Assembly (NCBI RefSeq): GCF_002514735.1
Contig: NZ_NBWU01000004.1
Span: forward strand, 372,001 to 436,000
Length of the DNA stretch: 64,000 nt
Direction: 5' to 3'
DNA from: Sediminicola luteus
GTDB lineage: Bacteria; Bacteroidota; Bacteroidia; Flavobacteriales; Flavobacteriaceae
The notes under the pieces: model-generated
What the model saw: only the letters and a program-made list of their open reading frames with translations
What the model was told of the DNA's origin: nothing
The model's database searches: none
Position numbers and translations under genes: made by a program
Part shown: positions 53,542 through 63,709 of the stretch, piece by piece
How positions within the stretch are numbered: the stretch's first letter is position 1
Layout of the letters: the number at the start of each line of letters is the position of its first letter

Positions 53542-54357
53542 TTATTGGTTCCCCAAAATCAAAGGCAATCCATCGTCGCCAGAACCTACCACAACTACCT
53601 TGGCATTGGGCGATTCGGCCAGTTTTAGGGTGGCATCGATACCCTTGTCCTGCAATATCTTATCGGTCAAAGAGGCACTTAAAATGCGGTTGGCATCGGC
53701 TTTACCTTGAGCCTCGATACGTACTTTTTCCGCCTCTTTTTGAGCCGTAACCAATCGGAACTCGTATTCCAAGGATTCTTGCTCTTGTTTAAGCTTTCGC
53801 TCGATAGCCTCTTTAATGGTATTGGGTAGGGTTACATCACGAACCAAAATCTCATTAAGTTGGATATATTGGTCCCCCACAATTTTTTTGGTTTCCTCGA
53901 AAATCTCGGCCTGAATGGCATCCCGCTTGGAGGAATACAACTGTTCCGGGGTATAACGACCCACTACCGAACGTGCAGCAGAACGAATAGCCGGAAGCAA
54001 AATACGATCAATATATTGCTCACTCTTCTCTTTGTGGAGCTTGCCCAATTCGTCATATTTAGGTTGAAACCAAGCTGAGGCATCCAATTGAATATCCAAA
54101 CCATTGGAAGACAACACCTTCATTTTCTCAAAAACCTCTTGTTGTCTTACCTCATAAACAAAAACCTTATTCCATGGAGCTACGATATGGAAGCCCTCTC
54201 CCATTGGGGGTTCATCGGTAACCACACCGCCACCAAAAGTTTTGTACAATACGCCCGCTTCACCCGAACCAATGGTTACGGCCGATTTGGCGATAACGAT
54301 AAAAAGTATAATAATCACCAACAAAGTCGGCAATGCAATTTTTGGTAATTTTTCCAT
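53542..54357 (-). CDS. Prohibitin/SPFH domain membrane protein
   Basis: 271 residues from ATG 54357; the longer frame at 54411 would overlap the upstream gene. One membrane span at about 9-25, then the SPFH/PHB domain (about 25-200: GSGEAGVLYKTFGGGVVTDEPPMGEGFHIVAPW) and a coiled coil (about 180-235) with KQEQESLEYEFRLVTAQKEAEKVRIEAQGKADANRIL. Proteins of this kind form rings in the membrane and act as scaffolds or protease regulators. It overlaps no gene and lies 11 bases after the stop of the VWA-like protein gene. Confidence 0.92.
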   Translation of the reverse strand: MEKLPKIALPTLLVIIILFIVIAKSAVTIGSGEAGVLYKTFGGGVVTDEPPMGEGFHIVAPWNKVFVYEVRQQEVFEKMKVLSSNGLDIQLDASAWFQPKYDELGKLHKEKSEQYIDRILLPAIRSAARSVVGRYTPEQLYSSKRDAIQAEIFEETKKIVGDQYIQLNEILVRDVTLPNTIKEAIERKLKQEQESLEYEFRLVTAQKEAEKVRIEAQGKADANRILSASLTDKILQDKGIDATLKLAESPNAKVVVVGSGDDGLPLILGNQ

Positions 54358-54367
54358 TTGAAAAGTA

Positions 54368-56401
54368 TTATAAGTATCCGTTATATTTTCTGATAAACCA
54401 CTCCAAGCCAAGGCATAAGGCCACTAAAGCCAATAGCCATTTGAAATCGATTAAAGATACCTTTTTTTCCTGGCTTTTTTGCACCGGAAGCCAACGATCA
54501 TTTTGCAACAATTCAGCCTTTAGTTGCTCAAATTGATCGGGCAAAAAGGCCATGCCGTTATTATAATCAGCAAAGCGCTGCATTTTACCAAAGTCGGCAC
54601 TGAGCTGTTGCTGCTCCAAATTAAAAGGCAATATGGTAAAGGCCCCAGATTTGATCAGACCTTCTTTTTTGTTCTCTACGGAAAACGTATAGTCGCCCAC
54701 GGCCAATTGGCGCAGGTCAGCTTCGTAAAAATTCCCTTTTAAAACCATGGGAATTTCGGTTTCAGCACCATTCCCTGTCAATTTCAATGAAAGACTGGCT
54801 TTAGCATCGAAAACAAACGTCTTATCGAAATATTTGGCGGTAATCACGGCTTCCCTTGCCCCTCGAAACACATTTTGATAATCGACCGACAGCCGGGTTT
54901 TGGATTTATTCGCTGACAAAAAGCCCACCAATTTATCCATAAGTCCGTCAAAACCTTCGAAATTCCCTTGATTACGATAGTCTTGCATACGCCATTTCCA
55001 GATGCCTTCACCGAAAAGAATGGCCTCCCTGTTTTCATTACCCATCAAAGTCGCCAATAAGGGTTCACCTATGAGTCCGCCTTTAACCTCTTGCTCCAAT
55101 AACTGCTCATGCTCCCTATGGATAATAGTCTCGCCCAATTCGGTTTCCAGGGGCGGATAACGCTCCAAGCTCCAAGAATCGGCAGCGAAATAAGAGAAGC
55201 CCCCGTTTTTTACGGGAATGGTTTCTTCATTGGCCCCTAAGGTAGTTTTTTGAAAGGCGGATTGAATTTGGTTTAAAAAGCCCCAATCGGTTTTTGGCCC
55301 CGTAATCGTGAAAAGATTGGCATTGCTGTTCTTTAAATAAGTATACAATTGGGTAAACGACCTATTGGGCTGATAGAGGATATACAGATCGGCCTCTGGT
55401 ACTTGTCCGCCAGCCAAAGGTTTTCGTAAATCGAGGAACTCAAAAGTACGTTGTCCGTTTTTTTCTATCGCTTTTTTCAGCGCACCCATATCCGGATGCA
55501 ACATAGTGGAACAAAACAACACCTTGACCCGTTCGTCTACCACCTCTATGGCCAATTGTCTTTGGTTGTTTTGGGTATTCCGCTCATTTTCCAAGGGTCG
55601 TAAACGGACCGAAATCGGTAAGATACCTATCCGTTCGGCCTTGATATCGGTTTGGATTTTGACCGTATTCTTTATCGCATCGAATGCAAGGGTTTCGGAA
55701 AAGGCCTTTTTTCCATCTACCCAAATCTCCAGATTGCTACGTGCACTCCCCTTTCCTTTATAATGTACATAGGCTTCAATAGGAAATCGATTATCGAGAA
55801 AGGCATACGGATTCAGTTGAATACGCCCTAAAGCCAGATCACGATACTGGGTGGTATCGCCCACCGTAAGGGTGTACAGACCCATTTTTTCGGGTACTTG
55901 TACGTACTCGTAGTCTTGGCCTTGGGTTTGGTGCCCGTCGGAAATCATGACCGTAGCCACTTTTTCTTTAATGAAAAGGTTTTCCAGTCCTTTTACGCCT
56001 TTCGCCAAATTGGAAACTTCACCTGTACAAGCCAGGGAATCAAGGGTAGTTAGTTTTTCAGCGATGGCGAATTGCTCCAGGTCGAAACGATCGAGCAACT
56101 CACTGCTGTTTCGAAAGTTTTCCAGTAAATCAGAGGTTTGTTGCTCGCCGCGTACCGCTTCAATAGACGCCGAAACATCTGTTAATAATACCAGTTTCGC
56201 CTTTTGAATATAAAGTTCCCTACTTACCATTTTAGGATCAACCAATAACAACAAGATCCCAAAAATCGATAGAAAACGAAAAAAGGAAAGATAAATATGT
56301 AATCTACCTTTCCTTTTGTTTTTATAATAATATTGAAATACCACCAGCAGCAAGGCCAACACGGCACAAGCGATTATCCATAAAAAGGTGGGTAATTCCA
56401 T
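54368..56401 (-). CDS. VWA-like membrane protein of unknown function
   Basis: 677 residues. Two membrane spans at about 7-25 and 36-56, a VWA-like domain from about 65 (VLLTDVSASIEAVRGEQ, matching the DxSxS MIDAS pattern) to 190 (MISDGHQTQGQDY), a long beta-rich periplasmic region, and a last span at about 656-672. Similar proteins are often annotated as BatA-like or hypothetical in Bacteroidota. It may form an envelope complex with the prohibitin encoded next. Role unknown. Confidence 0.8.
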   Translation of the reverse strand: MELPTFLWIIACAVLALLLVVFQYYYKNKRKGRLHIYLSFFRFLSIFGILLLLVDPKMVSRELYIQKAKLVLLTDVSASIEAVRGEQQTSDLLENFRNSSELLDRFDLEQFAIAEKLTTLDSLACTGEVSNLAKGVKGLENLFIKEKVATVMISDGHQTQGQDYEYVQVPEKMGLYTLTVGDTTQYRDLALGRIQLNPYAFLDNRFPIEAYVHYKGKGSARSNLEIWVDGKKAFSETLAFDAIKNTVKIQTDIKAERIGILPISVRLRPLENERNTQNNQRQLAIEVVDERVKVLFCSTMLHPDMGALKKAIEKNGQRTFEFLDLRKPLAGGQVPEADLYILYQPNRSFTQLYTYLKNSNANLFTITGPKTDWGFLNQIQSAFQKTTLGANEETIPVKNGGFSYFAADSWSLERYPPLETELGETIIHREHEQLLEQEVKGGLIGEPLLATLMGNENREAILFGEGIWKWRMQDYRNQGNFEGFDGLMDKLVGFLSANKSKTRLSVDYQNVFRGAREAVITAKYFDKTFVFDAKASLSLKLTGNGAETEIPMVLKGNFYEADLRQLAVGDYTFSVENKKEGLIKSGAFTILPFNLEQQQLSADFGKMQRFADYNNGMAFLPDQFEQLKAELLQNDRWLPVQKSQEKKVSLIDFKWLLALVALCLGLEWFIRKYNGYL

Positions 56402-56415
56402 AAATGCGATGTCTA

Positions 56416-57162
56416 CTAGGTAAGCATTCCCCCGTCTACATTTAGTACCTGACCGGTTACATAGGCCGAAAGATCGGAAGCGAAATACACACAGGCATTG
56501 GCCACATCTTCGGGCGTACCGCCACGTTTTAACGGAATACCGTTTCTCCAGCCTTCCACAACTTTTTCATCCAATTTGGCGGTCATTTCGGTTTCGATAA
56601 ATCCAGGGGCTATGGCATTGCAACGAATGTTTCTAGAACCTAACTCCAAGGCCACGGATTTGGTAAAGCCGATCATACCAGCCTTTGAGGCCGCATAGTT
56701 GGCCTGACCCGCATTTCCTTTTACCCCAACCACGCTACTCATGTTCACGATGGAACCTTTACGCTGTTTTAGCATAGTGCGTTGTACGGCCTTGGTCATA
56801 TTAAAAATAGACTTGAGGTTGATTTCGATAACGGCATCAAAATCGGCTTCGGACATACGCATCAACAAATTGTCTTTGGTAATACCGGCGTTATTGATCA
56901 ATACATCAATACTATCAAAATCTTTATTTACCTCGGCGATCAAAGCTTCGGCCTGCTCAAAACTAGCGGCATTACTTTTATAAGCCTTGGCTTTAACACC
57001 CATGGCGCTAAGGTCTTTCTCTAAAGCTAAAGCCGGAGCCTCACTGGAACTATAGGTAAATGCGACATTGGCACCGTGCTGGGCGAATACTTCGGCAATA
57101 CCTTTACCTATACCCCTACTGGCACCGGTAATGATCACATTTTTTCCTTCCAAAAGTTTCAT
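56416..57162 (-). CDS. fabG: 3-oxoacyl-[acyl-carrier-protein] reductase
   Basis: 248 residues, classical short-chain dehydrogenase. The NADPH-binding GASRGIGKGIA, NNAGITKDN, the catalytic Ser in NMSSVVGVKGNAGQANYAASKAG with Tyr and Lys of YAASK, and the family-specific PGFIETEMT are visible. It reduces beta-ketoacyl-ACP in the fatty-acid elongation cycle. It is first of a probable unit with the VWA-like gene. Confidence 0.95.
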   Translation of the reverse strand: MKLLEGKNVIITGASRGIGKGIAEVFAQHGANVAFTYSSSEAPALALEKDLSAMGVKAKAYKSNAASFEQAEALIAEVNKDFDSIDVLINNAGITKDNLLMRMSEADFDAVIEINLKSIFNMTKAVQRTMLKQRKGSIVNMSSVVGVKGNAGQANYAASKAGMIGFTKSVALELGSRNIRCNAIAPGFIETEMTAKLDEKVVEGWRNGIPLKRGGTPEDVANACVYFASDLSAYVTGQVLNVDGGMLT

Positions 57163-57188
57163 CTATTCTTGTTTTAGGTTTTGGTAAG

Positions 57189-57196
57189 CAAATATA
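57189..57196 (-). promoter_or_regulatory. -7 promoter box upstream of fabG
   Basis: TATATTTG on the minus strand is an exact TAnnTTTG match, about 27 bases before the fabG start. No good -33 element was found at the usual spacing. Confidence 0.4.
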
Positions 57197-57269
57197 TCAA
57201 TTATTACCAAGGTATTTGGGAATGAAACCCGCTAAACCAGTCTGGTAAAACTGGGGAGCTTGGCATAAG

Positions 57270-57302
57270 AAAAAGGCTGTATATCCTTACAGATACACAG
57301 CC
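57270..57302 (-). terminator. Rho-independent terminator after the M16 peptidase gene
   Basis: GGCTGTGTAT pairs with ATATACAGCC (57293-57302 with 57275-57284) on the minus strand, followed by T residues (57270-57274). It lies 23 bases after the stop at 57325. Confidence 0.7.
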
Positions 57303-57324
57303 ATAATTCATTAACCTATCAGAT

Positions 57325-60291
57325 TTAATCTTTTATCGGGGCTGGTTTTTCATAGTTGAACAGATAATCGACATCCAATTCCTGTACCTTGCCCAATCGG
57401 GAAAGGGCGTTGACATCGACGTCTTTTTTATTACCTACTACCATAACATCGTAATCGCCGCCTTTAATATTCTCATTAAAGAAACCTTTTAGATCATCAA
57501 AACTCATATTCTTGATGGTATTATAGATCTCTTCTTTATTATTCTGGGTAAGCCCTCGTTTTTTAAGCCCCTCATACGACCAGAAAATTCGGGATTTTGT
57601 GGTACGTTCTGCGGCCAACTTCTTTAAGGTAGACGCTTTGGCGGCCTCAAAATTCTCCTGGGCTTCAGGCATATTCTCCATCAATTCCATCATGGCATCT
57701 ACGGCTTGGTTCAATTTATTGGCCTGGGTACCTACATAAGCATAGGTATAATCGGGCTCTCCTGCCTTATCCGCAGCACCATAGGCCGAAAAGGCTGAAT
57801 ATGCCAATGATTTGGATTCGCGTATCTCTTGGAATACGATAGACGATAAGCCAGAACCGAAATAGGTATTGAACAATCGGGTCGCTGCCATTTTCGAGGG
57901 ATCGAAAGTATCTCCTTTTGAGAGGAACAACATTTCAGCCTGAACCATATCGTAGTCCACAAAATAGACATTACCACCGGTTTCTTTCCTTTCGTAAGTT
58001 TTAGGATTTGGATAGGCTTTCAACTCACCATCTATTTGATGATGGGCAGCTAAGGCCTCGGTGGCTTGGTTAAGGTCCTTACCATAATAGAACAAACGGT
58101 GCTGATACCCTTTCAGGTTTTTGATTTCGGCCACCATTTCTTTGGAATCCATTGCTTTAAGTTCTTCGATGGTGTAGATATCGCGCAATCTCGAATTCTC
58201 ACCGAATTCCCCATAACTAAAGAGTCCGCGCCACATGATCTGGCCTTTATTGGCCTTGGTATCTTGACGTCCTTTCGCGATTTTCAATACATATTTATCC
58301 CAGGTTTCTTGGTCGGCCTGGGCATTGGCCCATAAATCTTCCAACAAGGCCAAACCTTTCCCAAGATTTTCCCGTAAACCGGAAACATAAATAGTGGTAC
58401 GATCACTTCCTGTACGCACCCCATAGTTCACCCCAAGCTTATAAAAGTCTTTGCTCACTTCTTCTGGGGTTTTCTCATGTGTACCCAAATACTCTAAATA
58501 CCCAGCGGCCAAACCAAGCTTTTTGTTATGGTCGTTGCCCATATCGAAAATTAGGTTCAACTCGGCCAAATCGTTGGTAGTATTGGGAATATAGGCCATG
58601 CTCAGTCCATTTTCCAAGGTAGAGGTTTGAATAGCCTTGTCGTAGTCGACAAACTCAGGCTGAAGGTCCGGGGAGGTCATTTTATCGAAGCCTTGTACGA
58701 ATTCAGACTTCTTACCACGGTTCAATTCTATAGGCGTAATGCCCGGGTTTTCTACTTTGACCAAGTCTTTGGTCTCCCCTTGGCGTTTATATACCACGGC
58801 GTAATTGTTGGTGTAGAAAGCGTTGGCAAAATCGACCAATTCTTGTTTGGTTACCTTTTTCATCTTCTCGAACATGGAAATGCGATCTTTCCAGTCCTGG
58901 AATTGGGTAAAGGCCTTTACATACTGGTAAGCCACCCCATTGGTATTTTCATATTGACGGATTTCGTTCAACTTTAAATCATTGATAACCGCATCGATAA
59001 GCCAATCTTCGAAATTCCCTTTTTTAACCTCTTCTATCTGCCCCAAAATAAGGTCTTTTACCTCTTCTAGGCTTTGGCCCGATTTCGGGTTTCCATAAAA
59101 CTGGTGCATACCGTAATCGTTCAAAAAAGTGGTGTACGAACCAGCTCCTTGCACCATTTGTTTTTGATTCAGGTTCAAATCGATCAAACCGGCCGTGGAA
59201 TTGTTCAAAATCATATCGACCAACATCAATTTGATTTCATCTTCGCTACCGATACCTTGCGAACGGAAAGCGATATTGACCCTTTCATTCTCCGGGCCGA
59301 ATACCTCAACCTCGGCAGGCGCCGTCATAGCTGCTTCTACCGGACGTTCAGGATGGGTAACCTCTTGATATTTAAAGTTCCCAAAAGCCTTATCTACTTT
59401 TTGGATGGTCTCATCAAATTCTAAATCCCCTACCAAAATCACCGCCATATTGTTAGGCACATAATAGGTATTGAAATAATTGTTGATCGCTACCATTGAG
59501 GGGTTCTTCAAATGCTCGGAGGTACCGATCGTAGTCTGTTGTCCGTATGGGTGGGTCGGGAACAAAGCTTTGTTAAGGGCAAAGGCCGCCCTTCGGAAAT
59601 CACTGTCCTGACTGCGGTTAAACTCTTCGTACACCGCCTCTAACTCGGTATGGAAAATACGCAATACCACCTGGCTAAAGCGTTCACTTTCAACATGCAA
59701 CCATTTATCCAGACCGTTTGAAGGAATTTTATTCACATACACGGTCTCTTCGTGCCAGGTCCAAGCATTGGTGCCCTCTGCCCCTAAGGAACTGATCATT
59801 TTATCGTATTCGTTGGCTATGGATATCTGGGAAGCGGCCACCGAAGTTTCATCGATCTGTTTGTAAATGGCCTTCTTTTTCTCGGGATCCTGTTCGGCCT
59901 TATGGGCCTCATACAGATTTGAAATAGAATCGAGCAATACTTTTTCGGCCGCCCAATCTTGGGTTCCGAATTCGTCGGTGCCCTTGAACATCATATGCTC
60001 TAGGTAGTGGGCCAGTCCGGTATTATCGGCAGGATCGTACACCGACCCGGCACGTACCGGAATAAAGGTCTGGATTTTGGGCTCGGTTTTATTTTGGCTC
60101 AAATACACTTTTAACCCGTTCTTTAAGGTATAGAGCCTCAGTCCCGTAGGATCGTTGGATACGGTTTCGTATTCATAACCGTTGGCATCGGTTTGGGTGT
60201 TTACGGCAAAGGTAGCCTCGGGCTCCTTTTCTTTACAGGCGGTGAACAAAGTGGCCACGACCAGCAATAACAAGCTTAATTTTTTCTTCAT
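57325..60291 (-). CDS. M16 family zinc metallopeptidase lipoprotein (insulinase type)
   Basis: 988 residues, the length of a single chain with two M16 repeats. The lipobox LFTAC gives Cys19. The active site HxxEH is HYLEH in AHYLEHMMFKGTDE, near residue 95, with the third ligand Glu about 80 residues later (ELEAVYEEFNRSQDSD). The second half (from about 560) is the usual inactive partner, closing as a chamber. It degrades peptides in the periplasm. Confidence 0.95.
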   Translation of the reverse strand: MKKKLSLLLLVVATLFTACKEKEPEATFAVNTQTDANGYEYETVSNDPTGLRLYTLKNGLKVYLSQNKTEPKIQTFIPVRAGSVYDPADNTGLAHYLEHMMFKGTDEFGTQDWAAEKVLLDSISNLYEAHKAEQDPEKKKAIYKQIDETSVAASQISIANEYDKMISSLGAEGTNAWTWHEETVYVNKIPSNGLDKWLHVESERFSQVVLRIFHTELEAVYEEFNRSQDSDFRRAAFALNKALFPTHPYGQQTTIGTSEHLKNPSMVAINNYFNTYYVPNNMAVILVGDLEFDETIQKVDKAFGNFKYQEVTHPERPVEAAMTAPAEVEVFGPENERVNIAFRSQGIGSEDEIKLMLVDMILNNSTAGLIDLNLNQKQMVQGAGSYTTFLNDYGMHQFYGNPKSGQSLEEVKDLILGQIEEVKKGNFEDWLIDAVINDLKLNEIRQYENTNGVAYQYVKAFTQFQDWKDRISMFEKMKKVTKQELVDFANAFYTNNYAVVYKRQGETKDLVKVENPGITPIELNRGKKSEFVQGFDKMTSPDLQPEFVDYDKAIQTSTLENGLSMAYIPNTTNDLAELNLIFDMGNDHNKKLGLAAGYLEYLGTHEKTPEEVSKDFYKLGVNYGVRTGSDRTTIYVSGLRENLGKGLALLEDLWANAQADQETWDKYVLKIAKGRQDTKANKGQIMWRGLFSYGEFGENSRLRDIYTIEELKAMDSKEMVAEIKNLKGYQHRLFYYGKDLNQATEALAAHHQIDGELKAYPNPKTYERKETGGNVYFVDYDMVQAEMLFLSKGDTFDPSKMAATRLFNTYFGSGLSSIVFQEIRESKSLAYSAFSAYGAADKAGEPDYTYAYVGTQANKLNQAVDAMMELMENMPEAQENFEAAKASTLKKLAAERTTKSRIFWSYEGLKKRGLTQNNKEEIYNTIKNMSFDDLKGFFNENIKGGDYDVMVVGNKKDVDVNALSRLGKVQELDVDYLFNYEKPAPIKD

Positions 60292-60345
60292 ACTGTTTTT
60301 AGGTTCATTGATTATTATGAATAGACATCCAAGGTATTTGGATAC

Positions 60346-60378
60346 AAAAAAACCATCAACGAAAACATTGATGGTTTT
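60346..60378 (-). terminator. Rho-independent terminator after sucD
   Basis: AAAACCATCAA (60349-60359) pairs with TTGATGGTTTT (60368-60378); on the minus strand it ends in a T run at 60346-60352. It lies 40 bases after the sucD stop. Confidence 0.8.
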
Positions 60379-60417
60379 TATATGATGTAATATAGTAAAT
60401 AACCGTATACCAGTTAC

Positions 60418-61290
60418 CTAACTTAATACTTCTTTAACTTTGACACCGATCTCAGCTGGTGAATCCACTACATGGATACCGCATTCGCTCATGATGCGCT
60501 TTTTGGCTTGGGCAGTATCGTCGCTACCCCCTACAATAGCACCGGCATGACCCATGGTACGCCCGGCAGGAGCAGTCTCCCCGGCGATAAAACCAACGAT
60601 AGGCTTTTTGCTACCACTTTCTTTATACCATTTGGCGGCCTCGGCTTCCAATTGTCCGCCGATCTCACCGATCATAACCACACATTCGGTTTCTGGATCG
60701 TTAATCAATAATTCAACAGCCTCCTTGGTAGTGGTTCCGATGATAGGATCCCCACCGATTCCGATAGCGGTAGTAATACCCAATCCTTGACGTACCACCT
60801 GATCAGAGGCTTCATAGGTCAATGTACCTGATTTGGAAACGATACCCACGGTTCCTTTCTTGAAAACGAAACCGGGCATAATACCTACTTTGGCTTCTTC
60901 TGGAGTAATTACCCCCGGACAGTTAGGTCCAATCAAACGACAATCCTTACCTTGTATATAATCATAAGCCTTAACCATATCGGCCACAGGAATACCTTCG
61001 GTAATGGTAATGATAACCTTGATACCGGCATCGGCAGCTTCCATAATCGCATCGGCGGCAAAAGCTGGTGGCACGAAAATAATGGTCGTATCGGCACCTA
61101 CTTGCTTCACTGCATCTTCAACGGTGTTGAAAACCGGCTTTCCTAGGTGCTCTTGCCCCCCTTTTCCTGGAGTTACACCACCTACAACATTGGTACCATA
61201 CTCAATCATCTGGCTGGCGTGAAAAGTACCTTCACTACCTGTAAAACCTTGTACGATGATATTAGAGTCTTTATTAACTAAAACGCTCAT
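60418..61290 (-). CDS. sucD: Succinyl-CoA ligase, alpha subunit
   Basis: 290 residues. [33 protein letters not shown] binds CoA, GPNCPGVI and [10 protein letters not shown] are conserved, and the phosphorylated His is in [14 protein letters not shown]. It joins the beta subunit (SucC, elsewhere) to make succinyl-CoA with ATP or GTP in the TCA cycle. It has its own promoter and terminator. Confidence 0.97.
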   Translation of the reverse strand: MSVLVNKDSNIIVQGFTGSEGTFHASQMIEYGTNVVGGVTPGKGGQEHLGKPVFNTVEDAVKQVGADTTIIFVPPAFAADAIMEAADAGIKVIITITEGIPVADMVKAYDYIQGKDCRLIGPNCPGVITPEEAKVGIMPGFVFKKGTVGIVSKSGTLTYEASDQVVRQGLGITTAIGIGGDPIIGTTTKEAVELLINDPETECVVMIGEIGGQLEAEAAKWYKESGSKKPIVGFIAGETAPAGRTMGHAGAIVGGSDDTAQAKKRIMSECGIHVVDSPAEIGVKVKEVLS

Positions 61291-61313
61291 GGATTCATTT
61301 TTTTAAAACAAGA

Positions 61314-61344
61314 CAAAAATAAGGGTTTGGTATAGAATGACGAA
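61314..61344 (-). promoter_or_regulatory. Promoter of sucD
   Basis: On the minus strand, TTC (61342-61344), a 20-base spacer and TATTTTTG (61314-61321), an exact TAnnTTTG box. The start codon is about 24 bases downstream. Confidence 0.55.
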
Positions 61345-61392
61345 GTATAAAACTAGCTTTTTTCCTTCGCCATCTTGCCTTCCTTTTTAGTT

Positions 61393-62337
61393 TTAGTGAT
61401 TGTTCTTTTTCTTTAGTTGTTCTACGAGATCCGGAATTTGACGCAAGGCCGCCAACTCTTTATATTTCTTTCTAATATCGTCTGCGGGCGAACCGAAATA
61501 ACTCTTTTTACCTTCTAAGGATTTACTTACACCAGATTGCGCTGAAATAACCGCTTTGGTCCCAATGGTAATACCACTAGTTATACCGACTTGGCCCCAA
61601 ATGGTGACCTCATCTTCTATTACAACACAACCGGCCACTCCAACTTGGGAAGCGATCAAACATTTTTCGCCAATTACCGTATCGTGCCCCACTTGTACCT
61701 GATTGTCCAACTTACTCCCTTTTTTTATGGTGGTATCGCCAGTAACCCCACGATCTATGGTACATTGGGCACCCAATTCCACCTGGTCTTCCAGCACCAC
61801 CCTGCCCCCAGAACGCAAACGATCGAACCCGGTGGGGCGGTTTTTGTAGTAAAAGGCATCGGCTCCTAAAATGGTTCCGGCATGTATGATCACATTATCC
61901 CCGATAACACAGTCGTCATAAATAACCACATTGGGATATATAAGACAGTTTTTACCGATCACCACATTATTCCCAATAAATACATTGGGTTGTATTACCG
62001 TACCTTCCCCTATTTGAGCGGTCTTGGACACGGCTTCATTCGCCGGTGTAAACGGATTAAAGTGTTGGGTAAGGGTATTGAAATCGCGAAAAGGATCATC
62101 GGAAACCAATAAGGCCTTCCCCTCAGGGCAAGCGACCTCTTTATTTATCAAAACCACGGTAGCCTTGGATTCCAAAGCTTTATCGTAGTATTTGGGGTGA
62201 TCTACGAATACGATATCTCCCGGTTCCACCACGTGGATTTCGTTCATACCCAAAACTGGAAAATCTTCGGGCCCCACATAGGTACTCCCAATCAACTGGG
62301 CGATTTGCCCCAAGGTTTGGGGGTTAGCAAATTTCAT
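61393..62337 (-). CDS. lpxD: UDP-3-O-acylglucosamine N-acyltransferase-like protein
   Basis: 314 residues. An N-terminal LpxD non-repeat domain (1-110) is followed by hexapeptide repeats of a left-handed beta-helix ([33 protein letters not shown]...), with [23 protein letters not shown] holding the probable catalytic His. It adds the second hydroxyacyl chain in lipid A synthesis. It is shorter than E. coli LpxD (about 340), and a second lpxD often exists in Bacteroidota, so it may be a variant. Confidence 0.85.
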   Translation of the reverse strand: MKFANPQTLGQIAQLIGSTYVGPEDFPVLGMNEIHVVEPGDIVFVDHPKYYDKALESKATVVLINKEVACPEGKALLVSDDPFRDFNTLTQHFNPFTPANEAVSKTAQIGEGTVIQPNVFIGNNVVIGKNCLIYPNVVIYDDCVIGDNVIIHAGTILGADAFYYKNRPTGFDRLRSGGRVVLEDQVELGAQCTIDRGVTGDTTIKKGSKLDNQVQVGHDTVIGEKCLIASQVGVAGCVVIEDEVTIWGQVGITSGITIGTKAVISAQSGVSKSLEGKKSYFGSPADDIRKKYKELAALRQIPDLVEQLKKKNNH

Positions 62338-62345
62338 AGCAAAGC

Positions 62346-62912
62346 TTATTCCTTGATACGCTCCATATAGGTACCCTTCTCGGTCTCTAACTTGATCTTA
62401 TCGCCTTCATTGATAAACAAAGGTACGTTTACGCGGGCGCCCGTCTCAACCGTAGCAGGCTTTGTGGCATTGGTAGCGGTATTCCCTTTTACACCCGGTT
62501 CGGTATGGGTAACCTCTAAAATGACATGGGCCGGCATTTCGACAGAAAGTGGCATTTGATCTTCGGTATTGAACAAAATACTTACCGTTTCACCTTCTTT
62601 AAGCAAACCCGGATTATCCAAGGTACTCTCTTGCAAGGTAATCTGGTTGTAATCTTGGGTATCCATAAAGTGATAGGTCTCCCCTTCTGGATACAAATAT
62701 TGGTATGAACGGGTCTCTACACGAACATCGTCTATTTTATGGCCGGCGGAAAAGGTATTGTCGATAACCTTGCCCGAAGTAACACTTTTTAGTTTGGTAC
62801 GGACAAAAGCCGGACCTTTACCCGGTTTTACGTGAAGGAATTCAATGATTTTATAGATATCGTGGTTGTACTTGATGCACAATCCTTTTCTGATGTCGGA
62901 CGTATTTGCCAT
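62346..62912 (-). CDS. efp: Elongation factor P
   Basis: 188 residues, three beta-barrel domains. The tip of domain I is [13 protein letters not shown], with a Lys at the usual modification position. The C-terminus [47 protein letters not shown] matches the family signature. It relieves ribosome stalling at polyproline. It lies between lpxA and lpxD, a common order in this phylum. Confidence 0.97.
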   Translation of the reverse strand: MANTSDIRKGLCIKYNHDIYKIIEFLHVKPGKGPAFVRTKLKSVTSGKVIDNTFSAGHKIDDVRVETRSYQYLYPEGETYHFMDTQDYNQITLQESTLDNPGLLKEGETVSILFNTEDQMPLSVEMPAHVILEVTHTEPGVKGNTATNATKPATVETGARVNVPLFINEGDKIKLETEKGTYMERIKE

Positions 62913-62922
62913 AAATGTGTAT

Positions 62923-63708
62923 TTAATTGGTACTAAAATAACCTTTCATGATCCCACGCTGGGAATCTCTGATGAACTGAAGGATCTCGTCCCTTTCCGG
63001 GGTAGCCTCCATTTCGGCTTCAATGATTCGGGAAGCCTGGGTATTGTTATAACTTTTTTGATATAGGATGCGGTAAATATTCTGTATTTCCCTGATTTTA
63101 TCGGTACTATATCCCCTACGCCTCAAACCTATGGAGTTAATACCCACATAAGATAAAGGTTCACGGGCCGCTTTAACATAGGGCGGTACATCTTTACGCA
63201 CTAAAGAACCTCCGGTAACAAAGGCATGATCCCCTACGGAAACGAATTGATGTACGGCCACAAAACCTGCCAAAACCACATTATCACCAATATTAATATG
63301 TCCGGCCAAGGTGGTATTGTTCGAAAAAATACAATTGTCTCCCACGATACAATCATGTGCAACGTGACAATAGGCCATAATCAGGCAATTCTTCCCGATT
63401 TGGGTCTTCATTCGGTCAGAGGTACCTTTATTAATGGTGGCACACTCTCGAATAGTGGTATTATCGCCAATGATTACCGTGGTATCTTCCCCATTGTACT
63501 TTAAATCTTGGGGTGTAGCTGAAATTACAGAACCCGGAAAAATGTTACAGTTCTTTCCGATACGGGCCCCTTCCATAATGGTTACATTGGAACCGATCCA
63601 TGTACCTTCACCAATCTCTACATTATTATGTATGGTGGTAAAGGGCTCTACCACTACGTTCTTTGCTATTTTGGCACCGGGGTGCACATAAGCCAGGGGT
63701 TGATTCAT
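62923..63708 (-). CDS. lpxA: UDP-N-acetylglucosamine acyltransferase
   Basis: 261 residues. Hexapeptide-repeat beta-helix in the first 190 residues, with YCHVAHDCIVGDNC containing the catalytic His, and the C-terminal helical domain INSIGLRRRGYSTDKIREIQNIYR. First step of lipid A synthesis, on the cytoplasmic side. It is separated from the FabZ domain gene by 1 base. Confidence 0.96.
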   Translation of the reverse strand: MNQPLAYVHPGAKIAKNVVVEPFTTIHNNVEIGEGTWIGSNVTIMEGARIGKNCNIFPGSVISATPQDLKYNGEDTTVIIGDNTTIRECATINKGTSDRMKTQIGKNCLIMAYCHVAHDCIVGDNCIFSNNTTLAGHINIGDNVVLAGFVAVHQFVSVGDHAFVTGGSLVRKDVPPYVKAAREPLSYVGINSIGLRRRGYSTDKIREIQNIYRILYQKSYNNTQASRIIEAEMEATPERDEILQFIRDSQRGIMKGYFSTN

Positions 63709-63709
63709 A

